Source: Ignavibacterium sp. | GTDB taxonomy: Bacteria; Bacteroidota; Ignavibacteria; Ignavibacteriales; Ignavibacteriaceae | Reading direction: 5' to 3' | Assembly (NCBI GenBank): GCA_025056745.1 | Contig: JANWVQ010000025.1 | Span: forward strand, 1 to 33,972 | Length of the DNA stretch: 33,972 nucleotides | Position numbers and translations under genes: made by a program | Shown here: positions 1-9,437 of the stretch, piece by piece | Numbering within the stretch: the first letter of the stretch is position 1 | Layout: each line of letters starts with the position of its first letter | The notes under the pieces: generated by a model | Database searches by the model: none | What the model saw: the letters and a program-made list of their open reading frames with translations, nothing else | Told to the model about the DNA's origin: nothing

Positions 1-2622
1 CTATTAGGTGGAATAGTTTTACATCAGGGAAAAATTGCTGAAATGGCTACAGGTGAAGGAAAAACATTAGTTGCAACTTTACCACTTTATCTAAATGCTT
101 TAACAGGTAGGGGAGTTCATCTTGTCACAGTCAATGATTACCTCGCAAAACGTGATAGCGAATGGATGGGCGAAATTTTCAAGTTTCACGGCTTAACCGT
201 TGGCTGCATTACAAATACAATGGATTATCAGCAAAGAAAAATTCAGTACAACTGTGATATTACTTACGGAACAAACAGTGAATTTGGATTTGATTACTTA
301 AGAGATAATATGGCTATTGATAAAGAATTTCAAGTTCAAAGAGGCCACAATTATGCGATTGTCGATGAGGTTGATTCGGTACTGATAGATGAAGCAAGAA
401 CTCCTTTAATTATCTCAGGTCCAGTTGACAGAGATGACCATTTATTTGGAGAAATGAAACCAAAAGTTGAAAGATTATATCGATTACAACAGAATTTAGT
501 TGGAAAAATTGTTAGTGAAGCTGAAGAGTCAATCAACAAAGGCGATTATAAGCAAGCTGGTATTCTTCTTTTCAGAGCTTTTAGAGGGTTGCCTAAGAAT
601 AATAAATTACTCAAGGTTATTGCAGAACCAGAAAATAAAAAGTTAATGCAGGAAACGGAACTTGAATTTCTTAAAGAAAAAGGTAAGAATATGCACATAA
701 TCGATGATGAATTATACTTTGTCATCGATGAAAAAAATAATATAATTGATTTGACAGAAAAAGGAAGAGAAGAATTAGCAAAAGGTACTGGGAGAGAGAA
801 AGATTTCTTCGTTTTACCAGATCTCGGAACTGAAATAAGCAAATTTGAAAATGATCCTAACTTATCCAATGAACAAAAAATAAAACTAAAAGAAGAATTA
901 TATAAAAAATACTCAGAGGCAAGTGAAAGAATTCACGCAATTCATCAATTATTAAAAGCCTATACTCTATTTGAAAAAGATGTTGAATATGTTGTAACTG
1001 AAGATGGAAAAATTGCTATTGTAGATGAATTTACAGGTAGAATATTACCAGGCAGGAGATACAGTGATGGTTTGCATCAAGCAATTGAAGCTAAAGAGAA
1101 TGTTAAAGTAGAAAGAGACTCACAAACCTTAGCAACGATTACTCTTCAAAATTATTTCAGAATGTATAAAAAGCTTGCTGGAATGACTGGAACAGCGGAA
1201 ACCGAAGAAGCAGAATTCTATCAAATTTATAAACTTGAAGTTGTGGTAATTCCAACTAATAAGCCTGTAATCAGAGAAGACCTTGATGATGCTGTATATC
1301 GAACAAAGCGCGAAAAATATAATGCGGTGATTCAACAAATAGAAGAACTTCGTAAGATTGGAAGACCCGTCCTAGTTGGAACAACTTCAGTTGAAGTATC
1401 AGAAACAATTTCTCGAATGCTTAAAAGAAAGGGAATACCTCATAATGTTCTTAACGCAAAGCAGCATCAAAGAGAAGCTGAAATAGTAGCACACGCTGGA
1501 GAACTCGGAGCTGTAACAATTGCAACGAATATGGCAGGTAGAGGAACTGATATTAAACTTGGTGCCGGTGTTCGAGAGCGTGGCGGGCTTTTCATCTTAG
1601 GAACTGAAAGACACGAGTCAAGAAGAATTGATAGACAGTTACGTGGTAGAGCTGGAAGACAAGGAGATCCCGGAACTTCTAAATTCTTTATTTCGCTTGA
1701 AGATGATTTAATGAGACTGTTCGGAAGTGATAGAATCGCTTCTATTATGACAAGAATTGGAATTCAAGAAGGAGAGGTTATTCAACATCCGATGATAACC
1801 AAATCTGTTGAAAGAGCTCAAAAGAAAGTCGAAGAAAATAATTTCGCAATACGTAAAAGATTGCTTGAATACGATGATACAATGAATCAACAGAGAGAGG
1901 TTATTTATGCCCGTAGACAAAAAGCTTTACAAGGCGATAGATTAAAAAGTGAAATTTTTGATTTACTCGAAGAATGGGTTGAAAGCATCATTGAAAAATA
2001 TTATGATGATGTTAACTCTCAAGCAATCAGAGAAGAATTGATGCAACATCTATTAATCGATGTTCAAATACAACCAGAGGAATTTGAATCTTTAGGAAAA
2101 GATGGTATTAAAGAAAGAATTTTAAACGAAGCGAAGAATTTTTACAATAAAAAGGAACAAATGATTGGCTCTGAAATGATGGCTCAACTTGAAAGATTTG
2201 CGATGCTGAGTGTAATAGATAGCAAATGGAAGGAGCATCTAAGAGAAATGGATGATGTCAAAGAAGGAATCAATCTAAGAGCCTATGGTCAAAAAGATCC
2301 ATTAATTGAATACAAGAAAGAAGCTTTTGAATTATTTATAAAATTACTTGAGTCAATCAGAAATGAAACAGTTTCTTTTGTATTTAGATTTTGGCCACAA
2401 GGACAAGAACAAGTTCAACAAAGACGACGACCATCCATTTCAAATATCTCACAAGTCAAACAGAACACAGACAATATGGGATTGCAATTGCCCAGTTTAA
2501 GACAAAGTAGGGAAGCTACTGCTGGTAAACTTCAGCCAGTTAGAGTTGAAGAAAGAATAGGACGAAATGAACCTTGTCCCTGTGGGAGTGGTAAAAAATA
2601 TAAACATTGTCACGGTAAATAA
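1..2622 (+). CDS. secA: Protein translocase subunit SecA, 5' end missing
   Basis: SecA is the ATPase motor that pushes unfolded preproteins through SecYEG. The reading frame is open from base 1, so the N-terminus lies outside the window; the first internal ATG at 43 is not the start. The visible 873 residues begin just before the Walker A motif (ATGEGKT). They continue with the DEVDSVLIDEARTP Walker B region, the preprotein cross-linking region, the second helicase half (GTTSVEVSE, NMAGRGTDIKLG, QLRGRAGRQGDPG), the scaffold/wing domains and a C-terminal zinc motif (CPCGSGKKYKHC) for SecB or ribosome contact. Between the IISGP segment and the LTEKG segment (visible residues about 140-250) there is an insertion of roughly 60 or more residues compared with E. 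coli SecA, as I recall from Bacteroidetes/Chlorobi homologues. It is followed 12 bases later by the PII gene, probably in one transcript. Confidence 0.97.
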   Translation, partial: LLGGIVLHQGKIAEMATGEGKTLVATLPLYLNALTGRGVHLVTVNDYLAKRDSEWMGEIFKFHGLTVGCITNTMDYQQRKIQYNCDITYGTNSEFGFDYLRDNMAIDKEFQVQRGHNYAIVDEVDSVLIDEARTPLIISGPVDRDDHLFGEMKPKVERLYRLQQNLVGKIVSEAEESINKGDYKQAGILLFRAFRGLPKNNKLLKVIAEPENKKLMQETELEFLKEKGKNMHIIDDELYFVIDEKNNIIDLTEKGREELAKGTGREKDFFVLPDLGTEISKFENDPNLSNEQKIKLKEELYKKYSEASERIHAIHQLLKAYTLFEKDVEYVVTEDGKIAIVDEFTGRILPGRRYSDGLHQAIEAKENVKVERDSQTLATITLQNYFRMYKKLAGMTGTAETEEAEFYQIYKLEVVVIPTNKPVIREDLDDAVYRTKREKYNAVIQQIEELRKIGRPVLVGTTSVEVSETISRMLKRKGIPHNVLNAKQHQREAEIVAHAGELGAVTIATNMAGRGTDIKLGAGVRERGGLFILGTERHESRRIDRQLRGRAGRQGDPGTSKFFISLEDDLMRLFGSDRIASIMTRIGIQEGEVIQHPMITKSVERAQKKVEENNFAIRKRLLEYDDTMNQQREVIYARRQKALQGDRLKSEIFDLLEEWVESIIEKYYDDVNSQAIREELMQHLLIDVQIQPEEFESLGKDGIKERILNEAKNFYNKKEQMIGSEMMAQLERFAMLSVIDSKWKEHLREMDDVKEGINLRAYGQKDPLIEYKKEAFELFIKLLESIRNETVSFVFRFWPQGQEQVQQRRRPSISNISQVKQNTDNMGLQLPSLRQSREATAGKLQPVRVEERIGRNEPCPCGSGKKYKHCHGK

Positions 2623-2973
<351 letters not shown>

Positions 2974-3016
2974 AAAAATACCTTTTTGAAATTTATTTCC
3001 CGTAATACTTTTATAT

Positions 3017-5440
3017 ATGAAAAAAAAATTTAATCTTTTCAGTCTCGCAATCACATTAACTCTTTTTACAACCGGATGCAGCGTCTGGGAGAATTTTACC
3101 ACTTACTTCAATAGATGGTATAACATCAAACAAATCTATAATGAAATCGAAGCAGATATTCAATCTCAAAAAAAGAATATTTTTTCAACAGAGCCAATTG
3201 TACTATCAAGTAATTCAAGAAATAATTTACCAAAGTTAATCGATAAATGCTCTGACTTACTACAGTTTAATAAAAACTCTGCATTTGTAGATGATGCTTT
3301 ATTAATACTTGGAAAAGCTTTTTATTATCAGGCGAACTATCAGAAATCTAAAAGAAAATTTGAAGAACTTCTTTTAACAAACCCCTCTGAAGAAGAAAGA
3401 TTGGAAGCTGAATTATGGATTGCAAAATGTGAAATGCAGATGAAAAACTTCAACGTTGGATTAAATGCAATTCGTTCAGTTGGTGCTAAAGCAATTGAGA
3501 AAGATTATGAAAAATTGATTGAAGAATCTTTTGTTGAAGAAATCAAATACTTCAAGTCCATTGAAGAATATAAAACAGCTATTGAATTACTTGAAAGATT
3601 TACAAAATACATCTCTGATGATGAATTACTTGCCTTAACTTACTACGAATTAGGCAACCTTTACTTTAAAGAGGGAAATTACATCAAATCTGCTGAGAAC
3701 TATCAGTTAGCAATCGAAAATACCTCTGATTTCGATATAGAAATTAATGCAACCCTAAATTACGCATCATCATTGAGAATGGCTGATAAAGTTGAAGAGT
3801 CTTTGGAATTTTTAGAGGGAATAAGAACAAAGGATAAATTTTCTGAATCTTTGCCTAAAATTGAATTAGAAATTGGTAAAGCCTACGTATTATTGAATCG
3901 TTTTGAGGAAGCTTTAGATAAATTTACTATTGTTGATACAACCTTTAAGAATTCTCCCTACTCAGCCTTAGCTCTTTATGAAATTGGTAAAATTTATGAG
4001 AATAATTTACTAAACTTTGATAGTGCTGCACACTACTTTAATCGTTCTCAATTAAGCAATCCTCCAAGGGAATTTCAAAAAGAAATTTTTGATAAAAATA
4101 CTTTATTCAGCACATATTCAAGATTGAGAAAGACAATTGATAATTACGATAGACAATTATTTTATGCAAATAATCCTGAAATATTCAAACAAGATTCTAT
4201 AGCTTATGTTGAGGATTCTCTTAGAATTTTACAAGAATATCTTGAGAAAAAAGAGCTCTATGATATTTGGAATAGTATTTCAGAAGCATCACAAAATAAA
4301 CCATCAATAAACTACCTGAGTTTAAGAGATTCAGCTTTTGTTAGAGATAGTATTAAGCTTGCTGATAGTCTAAGTAAATTTTTTGTTAGACTTGAACCTG
4401 ATTCAATTATTAAAATACTTTTAGTCAAAGCTTTTTATCGTGATAGTATAAAGTTTACAGATAGTTTAAAGTTAGAAGGAATTAGTTTTGAAGATGACGA
4501 GCTAAAAATTGCTCTTGAAGAAAGGAGAAGAAATTTAGTTTCTTATAAACAAAATAAAACAACATACACAGATATCTCAGGTTCAATTCCGGTAGATTCA
4601 TTAAACTTTAAGAAAAATCCTCCAACAAAACCTACTATTCCATTAGATAAATTGAAAAATGACTTAGCTAAAAACAGACTTCAATTAGGAAATTTATTTT
4701 TTACAGAATTAGAAATCCCTGACTCGGCTTACAAACTTTATTATGAAATCGTTAGGAACTTCGATAGTACTGATTATTATCCAGATGCTCTCTACGCTTT
4801 GGGTACTTTTTATTTAACTGTTAATGATAAACCTAAAGCAGACAGTCTTTTTAGAAAAATTTATGATGAATATAAACATCTTTCAATTGTCAATAGCGCT
4901 GCTGATAAACTTGGATTACCACTAATTGATTTAACATTTGACCCTGGAAAAGAGATTTATCTCAAAGCAGAATCATACATTAAATCAAAAAATTACAAAG
5001 ATGGAATAAATAATTTCCTGGAAATTTACAAGAAATTTCCTGAATCAAAATTTGCAGATAAAGGATTGTATGCGGCAGGTTTCATCTTAGAAAACGATCT
5101 GAGATTGTTGGATTCTGCAGTTGTTGTTTATGATACTTTATTGACAAAATATCCAAATTCAGAATTTATCAAATTGATTGCAATGAAGGTTACAATCTAT
5201 AAACAAGAAAAAGCTAGATTGCAAAGGGAATTAGAAGAATCAAAAAATAAGCAAGTAACTAAAATTGATGAAAATGTTGGGCAGGTTTTTGAAGGTAATA
5301 CAAATGAAGAAGAATTGACAGAAAAAGAAAAAGAAAATAAAATTGAGGAAAAGCTTACCACTAAAAAAACTGATATTAACATCACTTCGAATAAGAAAAA
5401 ATTAGAAAGGCTCTGGAACCCTCGAAAGCATAAACGTTAA
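3017..5440 (+). CDS. Large TPR-repeat lipoprotein, possibly PorW/SprE-like
   Basis: This is an 807-residue exported lipoprotein. The N-terminus is a lysine-rich signal peptide ending in a TTGC lipobox, so Cys21 is the predicted lipidated residue. The mature start (ENFTTYFNRWYNIKQIYNE) resembles the opening of TPR lipoproteins in this group. Helical TPR-type repeats fill residues about 70-340 (for example DDALLILGKAFYYQANYQKS) and return near 560-720 (PDALYALGTFYLTVNDKPKA). A Ser/Asp-rich middle section around 400-490 contains two near-identical 12-residue units (FVRDSIKLADSL and FYRDSIKFTDSL). The C-terminal 80 residues are charged (Lys/Glu). The T9SS component PorW/SprE is a TPR lipoprotein of similar size, and this window encodes T9SS cargo, so that role is plausible. 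It is inference only; a generic outer-membrane scaffold is the alternative. Confidence 0.8.
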   Translation: MKKKFNLFSLAITLTLFTTGCSVWENFTTYFNRWYNIKQIYNEIEADIQSQKKNIFSTEPIVLSSNSRNNLPKLIDKCSDLLQFNKNSAFVDDALLILGKAFYYQANYQKSKRKFEELLLTNPSEEERLEAELWIAKCEMQMKNFNVGLNAIRSVGAKAIEKDYEKLIEESFVEEIKYFKSIEEYKTAIELLERFTKYISDDELLALTYYELGNLYFKEGNYIKSAENYQLAIENTSDFDIEINATLNYASSLRMADKVEESLEFLEGIRTKDKFSESLPKIELEIGKAYVLLNRFEEALDKFTIVDTTFKNSPYSALALYEIGKIYENNLLNFDSAAHYFNRSQLSNPPREFQKEIFDKNTLFSTYSRLRKTIDNYDRQLFYANNPEIFKQDSIAYVEDSLRILQEYLEKKELYDIWNSISEASQNKPSINYLSLRDSAFVRDSIKLADSLSKFFVRLEPDSIIKILLVKAFYRDSIKFTDSLKLEGISFEDDELKIALEERRRNLVSYKQNKTTYTDISGSIPVDSLNFKKNPPTKPTIPLDKLKNDLAKNRLQLGNLFFTELEIPDSAYKLYYEIVRNFDSTDYYPDALYALGTFYLTVNDKPKADSLFRKIYDEYKHLSIVNSAADKLGLPLIDLTFDPGKEIYLKAESYIKSKNYKDGINNFLEIYKKFPESKFADKGLYAAGFILENDLRLLDSAVVVYDTLLTKYPNSEFIKLIAMKVTIYKQEKARLQRELEESKNKQVTKIDENVGQVFEGNTNEEELTEKEKENKIEEKLTTKKTDINITSNKKKLERLWNPRKHKR

Positions 5441-5462
5441 TAAAAAATTTAAATTCATACTT

Positions 5463-6119
5463 ATGAATCATCGAGAGCTGAAAGAATTAATAGAAGAAGG
5501 TGAAAATTTACAGTGTGAGTTTAAACTTCGATTCACTACTGAGGAAAAAATAGCAAAAGAGATGATTGCCTTTGCAAATACAAAAGGTGGTTATTTGATT
5601 TTTGGAATTGATGATGACCGTGAAATTGTTGGAGTTGAAAGTGAAAAAGAAGTTGCTGAATTAGTTTACTCAACAGCCAAAAATTATTGTGTACCTCCAT
5701 TAGATATTGAAATTCATTTTGTAGCATTAAAAGGAAGAGAATTAGTCATTGTAGAAATCCCTGAGTCTGATAATAAACCACATCGATTACAAGATTATCT
5801 CGATGATTTAGACCTTAATAAATCAATTGTAACTATACGTGTAAATGATAAAAGTGTTCAAGCAAGTAAAGAAATGATCAGAATTCTTAAAGCTCAAAGT
5901 TCCAATAAAGCTTTAATAAAATATACTATCGGCCCAAACGAAAAGATTGTTTTTGAATACTTAAAGCACAAAGAAAAAATCACAGTCAAGGAGTTAAGTA
6001 AATTAGTTAATATTTCGGAAAGAAGAGCTTCAAGAACTTTGGTAAAAATGGTAAGAGCAAATCTTTTGATGATTCATACAAAAGAAAATGGTGAAGAATT
6101 TTTTACAGCTGCTATGTAA
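5463..6119 (+). CDS. AlbA_2 (Schlafen-type) DNA-binding protein with winged-helix C-terminus
   Basis: This 218-residue cytoplasmic protein has an N-terminal AlbA_2 domain. Residues about 8-120 show the family pattern: a Glu-rich start with CEFKLRF, then IAKEMIAFANTKGGYLIFGI and a GVE turn. Residues about 150-218 look like a winged helix-turn-helix (VKELSKLVNISERRASRTLV). Such proteins are usually annotated as putative transcriptional regulators or ATP-binding proteins; the target here is unknown. No clear Shine-Dalgarno sequence precedes the ATG, which lies 22 bases after the TPR lipoprotein stop. The stop codon abuts the stop codon of the opposing methyltransferase gene with no spacer. Confidence 0.85.
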   Translation: MNHRELKELIEEGENLQCEFKLRFTTEEKIAKEMIAFANTKGGYLIFGIDDDREIVGVESEKEVAELVYSTAKNYCVPPLDIEIHFVALKGRELVIVEIPESDNKPHRLQDYLDDLDLNKSIVTIRVNDKSVQASKEMIRILKAQSSNKALIKYTIGPNEKIVFEYLKHKEKITVKELSKLVNISERRASRTLVKMVRANLLMIHTKENGEEFFTAAM

Positions 6120-6659
6120 TCAAAATTTCTTATCAAAAATTTCTCTCAACTTAAATATCGCAATTCCATAAGCTACTGCAACATTCAAAGATTGTTTTAT
6201 ACCATACTGAGGAATTTCGATAGCATAATCACAATGATCCAATATCTCTTGAGAAACTCCTGAAATTTCATTGCCAACTACAAGGCAAATTGGAAAATCT
6301 ATTTTATCGAAATCATAGTATGGAATGCTATTATCAGTCAGTTCTAAAGCTACGATCTTTAAACCTAAACTTTTAATTTGCTTTATTACATCCAAAGTAT
6401 TTTTAGCATACTCCCAATTAACACTTTCAGTTGCTCCTAAAGCAGTCTTTAGAATCTCTTTTCTTGGTGGATGTGGAGTATAACCACAAAGAAACAGTTT
6501 CTCAATCATTGCTCCATCTGAACTTCTAAAAATTGAACCTACATTGTAATTGCTTCGAATATTATGGAGAACTACGTAAACAGGTAATTTTCTGACTTTG
6601 CTTAAATTGTCAAGAGATGCTCTGTTTAGTGAGATTTCATCGTGAGTTAGTTTTCTCAT
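6120..6659 (-). CDS. TrmH/SpoU-family RNA 2'-O-methyltransferase
   Basis: This is a SAM-dependent methyltransferase of the trefoil-knot SPOUT class that methylates a ribose 2'-OH in tRNA or rRNA. All three family motifs are visible in its 179 residues: motif 1 NIRSNYNVGSIFRSSDG near residues 33-49, motif 2 LVVGNEISGVS near 125, and motif 3 IPQYGIKQSLNVAVAYG near the C-terminus. It is a short, single-domain form without the N-terminal substrate-binding domain of RlmB. The substrate cannot be named from sequence. Its ATG overlaps the rlmN stop by one base (TAATG), so translation is probably coupled to rlmN. Confidence 0.92.
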   Translation of the reverse strand: MRKLTHDEISLNRASLDNLSKVRKLPVYVVLHNIRSNYNVGSIFRSSDGAMIEKLFLCGYTPHPPRKEILKTALGATESVNWEYAKNTLDVIKQIKSLGLKIVALELTDNSIPYYDFDKIDFPICLVVGNEISGVSQEILDHCDYAIEIPQYGIKQSLNVAVAYGIAIFKLREIFDKKF

Positions 6660-7747
6660 TAATTATTTTCAAATTTATAAGCTAACTGTCCACAAGCTGC
6701 TGCAATATCATCACCTTGAGTGAATCGAACTGTCACTGTAATACCCTTATCTCTCAACTTCTGGACAAACTCTTCAATTCTTTGTTTAGGTGATGGTTTG
6801 AGTTCTTTAGAAATTCCTGTTGGAAACATATGAGCTATTGAATTAAATGGAATAACATTTACTTTGCAAGGCAGCGATTTGCATAGTTTAACCAAAGCGT
6901 GAAAATCATCTTCACGATCGTTTAAGTCATTAAACATCACATACTCAAAAGTTACACGAGTTTTTGTTTTATTAACATAATATCTAATTGCTTCGAGATT
7001 TGAGGAGAGATTATATTTTTTATTAATAGGCATTATTTTGCTTCTCGTCTCATCGAAAAGAGAATGTAAGGAGAAAGCAATTTTTACTCCTATTTGAGAA
7101 TCTGCAAGTTCAATGATCTTATGAGGTATTCCAGCAGTAGATACAGTAATTTTTTTAAGACTAATTCCTCTGGTTTTTTCTTCTGAAAAAATTTTGAGAG
7201 ATTTAAGAGTGTTATTAAAATTCAAAAGTGGCTCTCCCATACCCATATATACAATATTTGTAATCTGTGATAATTTATAATCTTTTGAGGCCAACAAAAA
7301 TTGATCGAATATTTCACCAGTAGTTAAATTTCTTTTATAACCCATCAAACCTGTTGCACAGAATTTACAATCAAGAGGACACCCAACTTGAGTTGAGATA
7401 CATAGAGTTGTTCTTTTGGCTTCAGGAATAATTACAGATTCAATCTTGAAGTTGTCTTTTGTTTCGAAAATATATTTTCTTGTCCCAGTAATTTTTGATT
7501 CTTCAACAGAGTGCAATTTTAAAGTAATTAATTCACAGAAAGAATTTAATTTTTTTCTTAAATATTTTGGAATGTTTTCCATCTGATCAAAATTATCAAT
7601 CAAATGTCCATACATCCATTCGAAGACTTGTTCCCCACGATATCTTTTTTCACCAGCTGCCTCAAAGAATTCTTTTAACTCCTTGAGAGTTAAACCTTTG
7701 AGCACAGTTTTACTAATCTTTTCCTGTTCAGTAATTTGAGTAATCAT
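6659..7747 (-). CDS. rlmN: Dual-specificity RNA methyltransferase RlmN
   Basis: This radical SAM enzyme places a methyl group on C2 of A2503 in 23S rRNA and of A37 in some tRNAs. The radical SAM cysteines are in CPLDCKFC (C123, C127, C130 counting from the chosen start), preceded by CISTQVG. Further family landmarks are NIVYMGMGEPLLN, VSTAGI, SLHS and a C-terminal RFTQGDDIAAACGQLA, where the late Cys is the methyl-carrying residue. I chose the ATG at 7747, giving 362 residues. An in-frame TTG four codons upstream (7759) is possible, but it would leave almost no leader after the promoter at 7770-7800. The gene heads a two-gene minus-strand operon with the TrmH-family gene. Confidence 0.96.
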   Translation of the reverse strand: MITQITEQEKISKTVLKGLTLKELKEFFEAAGEKRYRGEQVFEWMYGHLIDNFDQMENIPKYLRKKLNSFCELITLKLHSVEESKITGTRKYIFETKDNFKIESVIIPEAKRTTLCISTQVGCPLDCKFCATGLMGYKRNLTTGEIFDQFLLASKDYKLSQITNIVYMGMGEPLLNFNNTLKSLKIFSEEKTRGISLKKITVSTAGIPHKIIELADSQIGVKIAFSLHSLFDETRSKIMPINKKYNLSSNLEAIRYYVNKTKTRVTFEYVMFNDLNDREDDFHALVKLCKSLPCKVNVIPFNSIAHMFPTGISKELKPSPKQRIEEFVQKLRDKGITVTVRFTQGDDIAAACGQLAYKFENN

Positions 7748-7769
7748 AGTTTTGTTCAATAAAGCAAGG

Positions 7770-7800
7770 CAAAAATAAATTAAAACAAAAACGTATCAAA
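7770..7800 (-). promoter_or_regulatory. Bacteroidetes-type promoter for rlmN
   Basis: Read on the minus strand, TTTG (7800-7797), a 19-base spacer and TATTTTTG (7777-7770) match the TTTG / TAnnTTTG consensus of the primary sigma factor in Bacteroidetes. Transcription would start a few bases further, leaving a leader of roughly 17-20 bases before the ATG at 7747. This rests on motif match and position only. Confidence 0.6.
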
Positions 7801-7805
7801 TAAAT

Positions 7806-7839
7806 TTTGACTTTAATAAAGAAAATATTTTTATTTTTG
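7806..7839 (+). promoter_or_regulatory. Bacteroidetes-type promoter for the acyl-CoA dehydrogenase operon
   Basis: TTTG at 7806-7809 and TATTTTTG at 7832-7839 are separated by 22 bases, within the range I recall for Bacteroidetes promoters. The expected start is near 7845, about 30 bases before the ATG at 7875. The site is back to back with the rlmN promoter, only 5 bases away. Confidence 0.5.
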
Positions 7840-7874
7840 AACAAATTATTTCATCAAAAATTATAGAGGTTAAG

Positions 7875-9020
7875 ATGAATTTCAATTTCACAGAAGAACA
7901 ATTAATGATTCAACAAACCGCAAGAGATTTTGCTTTAAGTGAAATTGCTCCATCAGCAGTAGAAAGAGATATCAAAGCCGAATTTCCTTATGAGATAGTA
8001 AAAAAACTTGGTGAATTAGGTTTTATGGGAATGATGGTTTCACCTGAATATGGTGGTGCCGGTTTAGATACAATAAGCTATGTTTTAGCTATGATTGAAA
8101 TTTCAAAAGTTGATGCTAGTGTTGGTGTAATTATGTCTGTTAACAATTCATTGGTGTGCTATGGTTTAGAAAAATATGGCTCCGATTACATCAAAGAAAA
8201 ATATTTAACTCCGTTAGCAAAAGGTGAAAAGTTAGGTGCATTTGCTTTATCTGAACCTGAAGCAGGTAGTGATGCAACAAAGCAAAAAACCACTGCTGAT
8301 AAGGATGGTGATTTTTATATCCTCAATGGGATTAAAAATTGGATTACAAATGGAATAAATGCTGATTACTATCTTGTTATGGCTACAACAGATAAAGAAA
8401 AAGGGCACAAAGGTATATCAACTTTTGTTGTTGAAAAAGGCACTGAAGGTTTTGGTCAAGGAGCCAAGGAAGATAAACTCGGAATAAGAAGCTCTGATAC
8501 TTGTTCTCTAACATTTGAAAATTGTAAAGTCCCAAAAGAAAATCTGGTTTGGGAGGAGGGAAAGGGATTTAATTTCGCAATGAATACTCTTAATGGTGGA
8601 AGAATAGGGATTGCTGCTCAAGCAATTGGGATCGCCGAAGCTTCTTTGGAGGCTTCAATAAAATATTCAAAAACTAGAAAAGCTTTCGGTTCAACTATTT
8701 CTAATTTTCAAGCTATTCAATTCAAATTAGCAGATATGGCTGTTAAAGTTGATGCTGCTAAATTACTAACCCTAAAAGCTGCTGCTTTAAAGGATGCAGG
8801 ACAATCTTATGCAAAAGAAGCTGCAATGGCAAAATTATACTCTTCCAAAATTGCAGTTGAATGCGCGCTTGAGGCAATTCAAATACACGGCGGTTATGGT
8901 TATGTAAGAGAATATCTTGTAGAAAGATATTTGAGAGATGCTAAAATTACCGAGATATACGAAGGTACTTCAGAAATACAAAGAATAATTATTGCGAGAG
9001 CTTTACTTGATCAAAAATAA
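7875..9020 (+). CDS. Acyl-CoA dehydrogenase (short-chain type)
   Basis: This FAD enzyme makes the alpha,beta double bond of acyl-CoA in fatty-acid or amino-acid breakdown and passes electrons to ETF. At 381 residues it has the family length. The FAD/substrate segment FALSEPEAGSDATKQKT and the C-terminal signature YLRDAKITEIYEGTSEIQR are intact, and Glu363 of YEG is the expected catalytic base. It most resembles butyryl-CoA/short-chain dehydrogenases, but chain length cannot be fixed from sequence. An AGAGG Shine-Dalgarno lies at 7865-7869, before the ATG. No etfAB or other beta-oxidation gene is nearby; instead the reading frame overlaps the start of an unrelated YidD-like gene. Confidence 0.95.
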   Translation: MNFNFTEEQLMIQQTARDFALSEIAPSAVERDIKAEFPYEIVKKLGELGFMGMMVSPEYGGAGLDTISYVLAMIEISKVDASVGVIMSVNNSLVCYGLEKYGSDYIKEKYLTPLAKGEKLGAFALSEPEAGSDATKQKTTADKDGDFYILNGIKNWITNGINADYYLVMATTDKEKGHKGISTFVVEKGTEGFGQGAKEDKLGIRSSDTCSLTFENCKVPKENLVWEEGKGFNFAMNTLNGGRIGIAAQAIGIAEASLEASIKYSKTRKAFGSTISNFQAIQFKLADMAVKVDAAKLLTLKAAALKDAGQSYAKEAAMAKLYSSKIAVECALEAIQIHGGYGYVREYLVERYLRDAKITEIYEGTSEIQRIIIARALLDQK

Positions 9021-9420
9021 TTTGATAGTAATTTTTTTAATCTTCATATTAAATTCACAATTGATTAGTCAGGTTGATTTTATTAGATGGGAGAAATCTG
9101 ACAATTATCTTTTGATTGAATCGAAAAATTCTCTATCTGAATCAATTGAAACAAAGAACATCAATAAAAAACAAAGTTTTATTGATGTTCTTCTTAAAGT
9201 ATATAAATATTCATTTTCAAATTTTGATGGAGATAATTGCTCATTCTATCCTAGTTGCTCGGAATTTTTAGCGGAGTCTTTTAAGTTAACAAATCCTATA
9301 GTTTCTATACTTCTATTTTTTGACAGGCTATCAAGAGATACAAATATTTTTTACAAAGGAGACTATGTCATAATAAATAATAGATATTATGATCCACCAA
9401 GTGATTATATTAAAAAGTAA
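9007..9420 (+). CDS. Exported YidD-like protein
   Basis: This small protein has a hydrophobic N-terminal segment (LIVIFLIFILNSQLIS), likely a signal peptide or anchor. A YidD-type domain follows in its second half: IDVLLKVYKYSFSN, then CSFYPSCSEFLAES. YidD (membrane protein insertion efficiency factor) normally has CRFxPTCS and a later RCHP; here the later cysteine region reads RLSRD, so one conserved Cys is missing. Classical YidD is a short cytoplasmic, membrane-associated protein, so the leader is unusual. No ATG is available. I chose TTG at 9007 because GAGAG (8996-9000) lies 6 bases upstream; TTG at 8992 or 9022 is also possible. The gene overlaps the acyl-CoA dehydrogenase end and is followed by two related envelope genes. 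Confidence 0.75.
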   Translation: MIKNNLIVIFLIFILNSQLISQVDFIRWEKSDNYLLIESKNSLSESIETKNINKKQSFIDVLLKVYKYSFSNFDGDNCSFYPSCSEFLAESFKLTNPIVSILLFFDRLSRDTNIFYKGDYVIINNRYYDPPSDYIKK

Positions 9421-9437
9421 AACAATCTTAATTTGAT

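Noticed and set aside
546-869. Open frames antisense to secA and to other genes
   Set aside because: They run opposite well-supported coding sequence, show no family motifs, and follow from codon bias in AT-rich DNA.
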